Source of the DNA: Undaria pinnatifida
Lineage: Eukaryota; Sar; Phaeophyceae; Laminariales; Alariaceae
DNA length: 64,000 nt
Direction: 5' to 3'
NCBI GenBank assembly: GCA_012845835.1
Contig: JABAKD010000026.1
Location: forward strand, 1,492,046-1,556,045
Shown here in pieces: positions 37,401-49,400 of the stretch. Under the pieces are notes generated by a model. The model worked only from the letters and a program-made list of their open reading frames with translations, was not told where the DNA came from and did no database searches. The translations under genes and the position numbers were made by a program. Positions within the stretch are counted from its first letter, which is position 1, and every line of letters starts with the position of its first letter.

Positions 37401-40400
37401 CGAAATCGGCCCCTATTCGACTGGATTATTTTGGGCCTTGGGCCGTTTCTTACAGTCGGATTCCGGCAGTCGAAAACGGCCCTTTTCGACTGGACTTTTT
37501 TTTCGACTGGAATCTTCTGGTCCTTCTTCTTATCGTCTGTCGGGTCGATTTTATAGTTTTTGTGCTCTTCCTACAGGCGGTTGGTGTGAGGTATCACTGC
37601 TGTACAGCAGTTAAAATCGGTTGGCAGCTCTGTGCTTCGCGCTTTCTCCGCGAGCAACGGCTCGACGAACCCTCGTCCCAACGAGTTCGTGGCTTTGGGC
37701 TTAGCCGAAAACCGCCAAAGCTACGTTCGTGGAGTTGCACTCAGCCGAGAGCCGCCAAAGCTACAACGGGCGCAGCCGTTGTTGGCAGCATGGGATCGAT
37801 ACCGCGCGCTGCTGCCGTCGTGTGATACACGCTGCTGGTGAGCGGAACTAGGAATGCGCCACGCTGACTTGCTGCGAGAAGCAACAGCAGTGATAGCCAC
37901 GCCAGCGTCAGCGCCTTGTATGATACTGCAGTGTGGTACCTGGTATGGGTGTGTGACCGTGTGGCCGTGTGGATTTATGTTTGGCGGTGGGATGAACGAT
38001 GCGATCGGTTCAAAAAACACGTGTAAAACTTGTTGGATTGAGTTTTTCGACTGGAGGACCCAGTCGAAAAAGTCGAGTTTTTCGACTGGATTCGCCAATC
38101 GAAATTCTCAGTTGAAAAAGGTTGAGTCGACAAGGCCCTTTTTCGACTGTGTGAGAAAGCTCGATTTGGGCTTCAGTCGAAAAAGGCCGTTTTCGACTGA
38201 CAAATCCGACTGTACAAGATATGGCCTTACCGCCAATCGAGTCGGTATTTTGTTTGCTCTTTCTGGAGGCGGTGGGTTTGAGGGAGTACTGCTGTGTCGC
38301 AGTTTAAGGTCGTTTGGAAGCTTTGTGCTTCGTGCGCTCTCCGCGAGCAACGCGTGCTTCGCGCGCGACGAGCCCTCGTCCAAGCGGGTTGGTGTCGTTG
38401 GACTAAGCCGAAAGCCGCCAAAGATGTATACGTTCGTGGCTTTGCACTCCGGCGAGAACCGCCAAAGCTACAGCAGGCATAGGCGTTGTTGGCAAGATGA
38501 CGTCGATACCGCGCTCTGCTGCAATTGCAGATATGATACACGCTGCTGACGGTCGAAGCTAGAAATGCGCCACGCTGACTTGCGGGGAGACGCAACAGCA
38601 ATGATAACAGAAACCAGCGTCGGCGCTGCTGTATGATGCTGCTCTGTGACACTTTTTCGACTGGATGACTGGATCCGCCAGTCGAAAAACTCAGTCGAAA
38701 AAAGTTGAGTCGGAAAAGCTCTTTTTTCGCAGCTACTTTTTCGACTGTGTAAGAAAGCCCCATTCGGGCTTCAGTCGAAAAGGGCCGGTTTTCGACTGAA
38801 AAATCCGACTGTAAAAGACTTGGCCTATGCCATCTCTTATAACACCGTTTCTGGATCCGAACGTTAACGCTTTCGGGTCGAAAAACCGGTTTACCTATCT
38901 TATAGACTTGAACCTGATGATTTCCAGGCTTCCATTTTTCGGATACCGTTTTCGGCTCGGCCTCCACCCGAAACAAGGATCCATTTTCAGATGGAATCCC
39001 GACCCGAAAATGGCATCCGGATTTGGTTTTGCGCGTGTCATGGGGAGGCAACAAGCTTGGTAACAATTCGAAAACAGTAGTAGTATTGTAGTAGTGCAAG
39101 ACTCAAGACACACGCATCAGACGCATACTTCGAAAAGTATCCGTCTGCTGAGCCAGCAACACGTATCATAGGCGTACTCGTGCTGCTGCTGCTAGGTCCC
39201 GCTTTCCGCTGGCACACACGTCGGCCTCACGACCAGCCAATAGGGTCGGATAGTGGTGGTGACGACTACGGAACCTCGCCACTCTCCTCGCAATCGCGAT
39301 CGCCGCATTCGCCATGCACAAGACACAAACTACTATCACACCACTACTCGTAGTTGTCAAGAACGAGGACAGCCGCCGTCTGGGACATGTCGTTGTTGAT
39401 GCACGAGATCGACTGGAGCGAGGGGGAAGACATCCCTCCTCGTCAGAAGCGCACGTAGCGTTTTCCCTCGCCCCTCATACAAAGGTTCATCTGCGTGTGC
39501 GCTGAGATGCTCTGGTGCAGAAAACTCGTGCGTGTGTACGTAGTCGAGCGATCGATGTTGTTGATGTTTTCGCGAGAACTTTGTTAAACAAACAATCTGC
39601 CGTCTATCCGATCCTGCCTGTCTGATTCTGCGACCCGAAAATCCATCTCATTTTCGGATTCGGATACGCTATTTGAATGATGGCCTAATAGAAATAGTCG
39701 GGTCCTGGATTAAACTAGGATTTTTTCTTTACTTGAGCTTTGTAGACAAAAGTCGGCCTTTCGGCATTTTCGGCGAATACCGGCGGAGGCTCAGCCTAGG
39801 TAGACCTGGTTTTCCTTGCCCCACGTACACAACTTCATCGGCGTGCTCTGAGATGCTCTGGTGCAGCGAACTCATGCGAGTATGTAGCCATGAAGCGTTT
39901 GCCTTTTTTGGTTTTTTGGCGGGAACTCTGTACAGCAATGTGTGATATTCGGGCTTCATGATAAGAGCTGTCGATCCGATTCTGTCCGTCTGGTTCTGCA
40001 ACCAGAAATAATCGAATGCGCATGAAAAACGTAGGCTTTATCTGTATACTAGGTTCTGCGGCTAACGCCGCCCGCACAATGAAGCGAGTTCAAGATCTTG
40101 GCAGCGCCCGGAATATCAAAACATAATCCTCTTTCAAGTATTGGTGTAAGTTTCGCACACGCGTTCGCTTAATATGAGGTCGCGTACACGACGAGTACGA
40201 GTCCAAGGACTGCGGTAGTAGTCCTGCTGAATACGAAATATCACGATTTAGTTGGGCCGCGAACAAGAGTAATTCTACCGAGTGTTTGTGGCAACAGCGT
40301 CGAACATCTCCGTAAAGATCTCCTAGAAGATCTCCAACGAATAGCAGTGCGGCTAAGGTGGAGCCAATCACAGCACACCAGTCAAGAGGAGACTGCGTTC

Positions 40401-43400
40401 TGCCCAGCATTCACACCAGAAACAAAGATTGAGAATCGCTCCTCTCGGCGGCGGGGGCGAGCTCGGGGCCACGCGCGGTGGAGGACGCAGGACCGAGGCC
40501 GGGGTGCGAGATTTGAAAAGAGAACGGGCGAGCAAGCAAGAGCCTGCCCCGGGACCGAGGCCCAACGGATCCCGGTCTCAAACCTAGGAAGAAGAGCCTG
40601 CCCCGGGACCGAGGCCCAACGGATCCCGGTCTCAAACCTATATGAAAGGCAAATTTAAAATTTTGAGAGATTTGTGGCTCATATTGATTTTGATACACAT
40701 TCATAATATCTATATCCCTGACGCTTACCCCCCACCCACCCACCGCCCTCCTACACAGCAGCAAGCGGGCCGCCAAGGAAGTGTCAGCCAGGCTACTCGG
40801 ACTTCCCGAATTGCTTGTCAGGCATGCACACCGTGATACAGTCTCGTTTGTCCTTGATCAAGGACTGGAACGCGGAGGGCGGAGCCGGGATTGGTCAAGG
40901 TGCGCCCCTTTCAGTGTACCGCCTGCTTCGTGTTACTCGTATCATAGCTTAGCATAGTGTACGGCATGTACAGCAATAGCGGAGTTCTCCACATACTTTG
41001 ACATGCTTATGCCAGGTGCACATATCGTTTGCATACGGCCACGATTGAAGAGAGGTATGCTACAGTAGGTGGAGTAGACCTCTCTTAAATATGTACAACA
41101 GAGGTATTCTGTTGTATCAAGAACTCTGCGTAAGAGGAGCCTCTCTTAGTCCCGAAAATACTACTTTTTATATGCTGGCGAGCAACTTCATGAAATGTTG
41201 TACATACCTCACCAGGTTTATACGTACGTCACGAGATATGTACAGTACGTTTTCTACAACTTGAGATAACGTCGTTCATGCTATTTTCTGTCTGCTTCGC
41301 TTTACTAGCGCTGATAGTGCTCATCCAGGCTAGATTAGCCTTTCGAAAAGCGCGCGATGTCGAACATAACACGAGTCTACTCTGGATTCGCAGAGTTCAG
41401 ACAGCGCTGGATTTCCATCCTTAACCTTTCTTAAATTCGCGACATGTGTGCCAACTCGTTTAGACCACACTTTAACCGGTACTTCTTTTAAACCGAGCTC
41501 ATTAACCGTAGCCGCTAATGTGTAATACCAGTTTAATTTACGTCTCCAACCGCTTCCACAGCAGTTGTGGTTTAGTGCCTATACCCTGGTGCCAGGTATT
41601 CAACGATTCGTTAGTGTACGTCGGCGTGTTTTGTCTTGCCGGACTCTGGAGAATTGGGTCTGTAGATTACGTAGCATGTTATATACTGTACCGGTATCAT
41701 ACTTTTTAAATCACATACCAACGTGCGTGTCAGATCACACGCGAAATCTCTGGCGCTTTGCCAGACCATAACGCCTTGCCCCACCTCCAAACCCCGATGC
41801 CCTCGAAGTGGTTTTTGATGTATATAGACAACTCATCGCTTACGGGCGCCGATCGTTTGTTATCCATACCGCGGTTCCTGCCCCGCTCCCACCGGTTGCT
41901 GGCCGTGGTACACCTCTACTACAGCGTATGTACTGGTTGTTGCAGTCGTCGGCACGTGTGCACGGATAGACAAGCAGTATGTAGTACTTACATACAAACG
42001 AAAATTCATCGACTCTTTTTGTTCTCGACTTGCTGCTCGCCCCGGCAGGCACTCGCGACCCGGGAGATGTTCGGGTGAGCAATCTCTACCCCACTCGCCT
42101 CCCCCATCTATCCAACGGCGAACAGGCGCCTCAAGGGGGCGGGTCGGGCGTCAGCTTGGAGAGGATAGACAGGCCGGGGGTGGGGATAGGGGGCGGAATT
42201 TTCATGACGCCGGCGACGCCCCCTCAAGATTCAATAAACTCGCTGCTGAGCTGGCTGTACCGCGGCTGGAGCATGGTCTCTCTCGGGATTCTGGCCGTCG
42301 TGGTGATGGTCATTATCGACTCACGGAGAGCGGCCAGGCTTTTGAAGCAGGTTGGGCTGGGGAGCCACCCGCTTTATACTAACGGGGGCGCAGGTGCTGG
42401 GGAGTACGACCCGGCTACGGACGGAGGCTTCAGTGGCACGTCGGAGTCGTCTGCTTCTACGGCGGGGGTCGGAGGTGCCGCGGCGGCGGCGACGGCGGCG
42501 ACGGCGGCGACGGCGGCGGCGGTCGCGGGCGGGGTTAAGGGGGAGCTCCGAGTGGGATGCTTGACCGTGTCTGACGCCGTTCTGGGTTACGGCTCTCACG
42601 GGACCGTGGTGTACAGGGGGTTGCTGGAGGGACGGCCGGTGGCGGTGAAGAGGATGCTGACGGACTTTCACGCCCGCGCGGATCGGGAGATAAGCTTGCT
42701 CATAGAGTCGGACGGGTGAGTAGGAGCGAGAGATGGGCAGCTCTGTACGCGAGTATGGGGCAAGGACGATGTTTGGGACGCTGGAGGCCTGCCTGCCGCA
42801 GTGTCTAGGGGGAAGCGGGCCGGTGAAAAAGGCCCGTGATGGGGAGGTGTTATTTCATGGCTTGGCTCCTGTCTCTGCAGTTTTTCGTGCGGTTTTTTAT
42901 ATGGTGTCGCCGCTTGGCCTACCCCCCCCCACCTCTGCGTGTCGTTCCCCCACTTGACTGCCTGGCCCCGGCAGACACCCGAACGTGGTCCGCTACTTCG
43001 TGAGAGAGGAGGCTGGCGAGTTTGTCTACCTTGCGCTGCAACTGTGCCAGCTGAGCCTGCACAGCGCAATGGCGCAGATTCACGGAACCATGGTGAGATT
43101 TGTTGCGCCTTGACTCCCGCGGCCTTTCTCAGCGCCTAGGGTGTGATAGCAGGGCGGCGGCGGCGGAGCTCGGTGAAGACCCCCTTTGTTTCGCGGCAGC
43201 TTGATCTCCCCCCCACTGCGCGCTCACGCACGCTCTGCCGCTGCCTCGACTTCGCCTTGTCCCCGTCCAGCTTCCCCTCTCAACAGTGCTCCTTGTGGGA
43301 GTTTGCGGGGCAATAAATCCATCGGTATTTGATTACACCATAACCGCGCTAGCAGTCAGCCATTGCCACTGAGCTAACAATCAGCGCTGACTTTAGCTGA

Positions 43401-46400
43401 GTGACTGCGGTGTAACTATCTATTGGTAATAACAGCATGACGTGGGACCTCTACACATCTTGGCATGACCCCACCTCAGCTTTTGACCCTCGCTTTCGCG
43501 CTTTGCGCCGTTTATGCCCACGCAGGCCCGGGCTCGGAGAATGGCCGAACTCGAAAACGGAGAAAAACCCCGGGCTCTCCGGGTGGGGCTTGGGCAAGCT
43601 CTGACGACAGAAGATGTTAGCGCGCCCACGGAGTTGCGAGCGGCTTTGCTGCAGGTCAGCCAGGGGGTGGAACACCTGCACAGTCTGAGGATTGTACACA
43701 GGTATGAATCGCACCGGAGTAGGGGTTGTGACGGCCCTTTCTGCCTATACTATCTTCCCCCATCCACTCGCCCGCTCGACCCACCCACCCACCCACCCAC
43801 CCACCCACGCACGCACGCACCAATCCACTCACCCAACCAACCAACCCAACTCAGCTCAACCCAAGCACGACACAACATAACACAACTCAACTCAAGTCAA
43901 CTTTTGTTGTGTCGAACGAGTATCTGCGTTGGATAGTTGCTGCTGGGCGCGTTGCTACATACGGAGGCGTTGGCGCCCATCCTTGGGTGCGTGGGGGTAG
44001 GAGGAGGCACTGCCCGCCGCTATTTCGATCGAGACGAGATCTCGGGTCGCAGGAACCTTCTGTTTCTCACGCCAAAACGTCTCAACAAACCTGACCGTAT
44101 CTAGGCGACCTTGCCCAAGTTTTTCCTATCGTTCTGGCTTGGTGCACTTCATCTCACCCCCCCCTCCCCCCTCGTTTCGCCTTTCAATGCCCCTCGACAA
44201 CCACAGGGACCTCAAGCCCCACAACATATTGCTTGCGGCGAACGATCGGAAAGGACATGGGTTGGGACGAAAGTTGGGAAGCGCGGTATCGAACGGGGTG
44301 GGGAGCGGGGGTGAGGGGGAAGAAGAGGAGGGCGGGCTAGAGGTTCCGCGGAAGCTGTCAGCCATGCGCGACGTCGCTAATTTTGTGCTTAAAATCTCAG
44401 ACATGGGGCTAGGGAAGCAGCTGCTCAATGGGCAGAGCAGGTGCGAGGGGCGTCCCATAGATTTGGATGCAGCGGCGGCTCCCCTTTTCTGTTGTTGGGA
44501 GGGTCGCTTTTCCTTCCGTCTAAATTAGTTTTTTTCTTTCGGTTGTCGCGGGCGGAGTAGGCCGAACGGGCCGTCCCTCTGCGAGGGAATAGAGACTTGC
44601 CACAAGGTGACGCTCCCGAGAGATGGGCGGACATAGATGCGGTAGAGAAGGTCCGCTTGCGTACAGTACCCTTAAGAATCGCGCGAAACACGGTATAATG
44701 TAGGCTCTGTCTTGCTTGTGTCGCGCCTTAACGCATCCATCGCATGACCTTTTCTACTCTACCCCTTGCCTCGCTTCGGAGGCCCTGCGTAACCCACGCG
44801 CACGCACCATCCCAACCGCCACGCCCACCCCCTATCCCTACCCCCTCCCCGTTGCAGTTTCGGCATATCCTCCTACGGCCGCACGCCGGGGAGAAGAGAT
44901 CAAGGGCAGGGCGGTGACGCTCTTGCCCGCGCAAGGGCATCGAACGCTCAGGCGTCTTCGTCCGCAGGAGGGCACGTCGGCAGCATAGGCTGGCAGGCAC
45001 CGGAGGTCATTGCGGACCGCGTCAGCCTGGAGGGAGGGCACGGCTCGTCTGCGGCGGCGGGGTTGGAAGGGTGAGGGCCTGGGGGAGAATGGGGGCGTAG
45101 GCTGGGCGAGTTGCAGGTCGACCTTTGGTGGGATGTTTTTTGCGTTTTGATCGTCTGCTGAAAGCGGCAGTGCACCGGATGCAGCAAGAAAGTGTTGTTG
45201 GCGTCCTTGTGGGCGCATTTTTTGCCTACCCCACGTTCTCTCTTGTGGCTGTTTCAGCCAAGGATATACGTTACCCCAAATTTGCGACAAATGTTACAGG
45301 TGTCACAGGAAAAAACAGGCATCTGGTTTTGTTACTGCTTGCTCTTCTCACCCATCCTCTCTCCCACCCCACTCCACCCCCCCCCCCTGTTCGCTCCCGG
45401 CAGTTCGTTCTCGTCCGGCGGTAGCTCGTCGTCGTGGACGATTGCCGGCGGTTCGAGCTCCTCCTCCTCTTCCTCGCGCCGTACGCAGGCGGTCGACATA
45501 TTCTCGCTGGGATGCATTTTTCACCACTGTATCGTGCCCGGATCGCACCCGTTCGGGCAGTGGTACGAGCGGGAGGCTAACATCATCCAAAATAAGGCTA
45601 GGTGAAGCGATGGGGTGGGCGGCACGTTGGACAGCAAGCCGCCTGTAACGTTGTTGCGTCAACCGACGACTGTCAGGACAGGAAGAGAGCTTTGCGAAAT
45701 AGGGTTATTGCCTCGGCGTGATTGGCTGGAGCGTTGTTCTGGCTCGGGTGTTTCCGGGCGTGATTGGCGGGAGCGTTGTGGTGTGTAGGAGGAGTGGGTG
45801 CGGCTTGCCTAGTGGGCGAAGCGTGTATGTGTACCCGTTCCCGTATACGCACCGAGGATTTTCGCTTCTCTTTTGTATTTTTAGGCCCTTGAGAGTTTCC
45901 TTTTACACTGAGGAAGCGCGCCCAGCGTGTCACTGTTCCTTCTTTTTTGGGTTTTGGCTTGCTGCTAATCGCCCCCCTTCTTCTGCTCCCCGCTGTATGC
46001 TGTGCATGCATGCTTGCTTGCGTTCGTGCGTGTCCTCCGAAATTATTCCCGGGCCCTTCCTACTGCCCCAGCCATCTTGCGGAGCTGGCCCACATTCCGG
46101 ACGCGTACGACTTGGTGTCTCTGATGACGGCGAGAGAGCCCGACCTCAGACCGTCCGCTGGAGAGGTCTGCAAACACCCCTTCTTCTGGAACGAAGAAAA
46201 ACGGCTCTCGTTTCTGCTGGAGTTCTCGGACCGCCTGGAGCAGGTGGGTCGGGGGGGGTTCCGCACGGAGCAGGAGGGGTCCCGTCGTGTTTGTCGTCGT
46301 TGGTGTACATTGCACATGCGCAACCGCAGTATGGTTGGGGTGGAGCCTTGCTCTACTCGTAAGGGCGGTAGTTTTGTCGGTGGAGTTGACAAGTCCGATG

Positions 46401-49400
46401 CGATCGATGGCGGGTCGAGTCGGTGCTTTGATTCAAGGATATAAGGTCGCTTGTGGTGCGGGTGCCCCCCCACCCCCTCCCACCCCCCCCCCACCACGCT
46501 CACATGCTTTCTCGACAGGCCTCGCTCCTTTTCACACTTTTCTTTTTTGTCATGCCCGCTGATCTCCCTCTCCGACAGGACGCCGTCCAGTCGCCTCTTC
46601 TCTTGATGGTGGAGTCGGGGGCCGACCAAGTCGTTGGGCGGTCTTGGGACGTTCGTCTCGACCCCCAGCTGACGGAAGACGCCGGCCGGTACCGCAAGTA
46701 CGACTTCAGCAGCGTGCGAGACTTGTTGCGCGTCGTGAGGAACAAGCGGCACCACTTCCACGAACTCCCGGAGAGAGTGCAGGGGCTGATGAGCCCCCTT
46801 CCGAGTGGTTTTCTCAGGCGAGGAGGCGACCGCCTTTTCCTTTCACTGTCGTTCCCTGGTTGTGGTGTGGCTTGGAGTTTTGTTGTTTTGTGTCTGCCTG
46901 TCTTCCGTGTGTTTGCTTTTCAGGTTGGTTGGTGTTCAGGGCTATATGCTTTGTGCACGCAGCGACTGGTTGCACGGTGGTGGTCTTTTTGGCCTCCGTG
47001 CTATTATTCGCTGTGCTGTCGCATGATGCCTGACCCTAAAAATGGACCCTTGGTGTTATCACCCTGACGCGCCTATCCGCACCCCTTCAGGTACGTGGAG
47101 GAGCGGTTTCCGCAGCTGCTGATGCACTGCACCAAGGTCACGGGCGCCCTCCTGAGCGAAGAACGGCTGTTCAAGGAGTACCTCGTGCCCTTCCGTCGCC
47201 GCTCCCCGGCCACCTCTGCCTCTGCCACCCCCGCGACGCAACAACCCGCCGCGACGGTAACCACAGTGCCGGGAGTGACGGCAGCTGAGATCGACGGAGT
47301 GTCTGGCGAGCTCTCGGCACCGCCTTCGCCGATGACTTCCGTGGCGTCGAGATCGTCGATCGCTCCGGACCCGGCAACACCGCCACCGCCGCCTCGGGCG
47401 CTGCTGTCGCCTGTACCACCCGCAGCAGAGACTTCAGGGCCGTCAACCCTAGGAGACGGTGAGATGACGGCGGGAAGCGCGGAAGCAGGAGCAGGAACGA
47501 TGTCTCCAGCGGTTGCGGCGAACGGGTCTGCCGGAGGGCGGGAGGCGTTCTCTCCCGATGGTCCGATGAGTTCGATCTCGCCTATCAGGAGATCGGCCTC
47601 GACGACCCCTCGCAGCGGCAGAAAGATCTACGAGGACGGTAGTGACAAGGGCGCTGATGGGGCTGCGGCGGGTGTGCCGGTGCGCGTGACGGAGCAAAAT
47701 GGACCTCGTGGGGAGAACGCTCTGCAAGACGTGCTTGTTTGGAACGAGTCCGGGATGGCGAAGAGCATGGGGTGCAGGTGCGTGCGTCCTGGTGCTTGGT
47801 GCGTGGGGTGGGGGGACGGTGGGCGCGCTGTTGCCGCCTGTCTCTTGTCTTGAGCGTGTTCATTAGCGCCTCGATGGTTTTGCCTCTCTCGGTTGATGTC
47901 AGTGCTGTTGTTGTTGGTACCTCCTCGCCGGTTCGGGGTGTTTTCTTTTCGTTTGAAATGTTCGTTTTGGTTTTTGGTAGATTTGGTTCAGTTCGGTTCG
48001 GTTCGATTCCCGTTCTGTGTGTAAACCCTTTTTTTACTGCAAAAAAAAACTAGTTTCCCGAGAACCGTGATCGCAGTTCTAAAGGGGTTACAGCACTCGG
48101 GAAGTGACGACGCTGGCACTCTCTCCCTGCTGTAAAATGCACTGTGTTGAATTCTTAATCCAAGTGATGAGCCCCCGAATGGAAGGTATACTGTAACCTA
48201 TACACTCGCTGGGGTTGGTCGGTGGTACTTGCCGGGTTACTTGCACGATGGCCGTGGCTTTCAATAAGTATTTTGTCTTCATTTTTCGAGAGTTCCCCCC
48301 CCCCTCTTCGACTAGCAACACCCCCGGGATTCGAAGCCAACCACTTCCCGAAAGGGAACCTTGTAGTTCCCAAGGGGGTATTAATAGTGTGGAACTGACC
48401 TTCTCCGGCGCTGATGACGTCAAGATGGCGAGCTCCCAATCCCTAACGTCTGCAGGAGTCGTTAGCGGCCGCCTGAGCCGAAACTTGATTCTTCGTTATA
48501 TTTAGCAAGGAGATGCTACTAATATTATGATTAATATTAATATTAAAATTACTATTACTATTACTATTACTATTACTAGGTAGTGGCTTGACTAAACCAA
48601 GACTGACCAGGGGGGGCGCGCGTGGCATCTACCCCGAGGCCTTACGTCAAGGATTTTGGAGACCCGGTTATTCCGGTTTACCAACGGAAGATCCAGTAAG
48701 AATGTCGGTGTCTCGGGATCCCCTTTCCGGAATCCAGAGGGGACCCCCGCTTGACCCGATATCTCAGACTGGCAGGATCTTTTGAGACCTGACCGACGCG
48801 GTATCCATCCGTATGCATGCGTGTTCCACGGTCTGCGAAGCATACGTACTACCCTGTCGTCCACAGTAGAGCCCGTATAAACGGGGGAAACAAGGCCCAG
48901 AACAAAATCTAAAAATGAAAACGAAAAAGTAAACCTCAAAACCGAACAGACTTCGCTTTGGGGGGGGGGGGGGAGGAGGGTGTCCAAACGCGGCAAACAC
49001 CTGAAAACCAAAGCTACATCGGGAAAAAAAAAGTCAACGGTCGAGGTGGGGCGCCAGCACTGACGCACCATCCAGCTACGGTAAAGGCGACGCCAAGCCC
49101 TGTAAAAAGAGCGGAATACCCACGCAACTAGCCGACCATACCCCGCTGCTGCAATGGCATCGGTGTCCTGAAGCACAAAATTAGGGGTAGATATAGTGCA
49201 GGTGCTGGCCAAACAGCATGATCAGTTGCTAGACCACACGATTTTAGGTTGTACAGCAGCACTCAATTCGATCAGGTACGACGCCGCGGGCCACAGCTTT
49301 AGCTGTGGTGATGGAAGCTGCGTTGACTGGCACCAGCGGCATGTTAGCCTTGTATTATCTGCTCTGTGGCATCTGTGTGTTTCGTCTACCGGTCATTGGT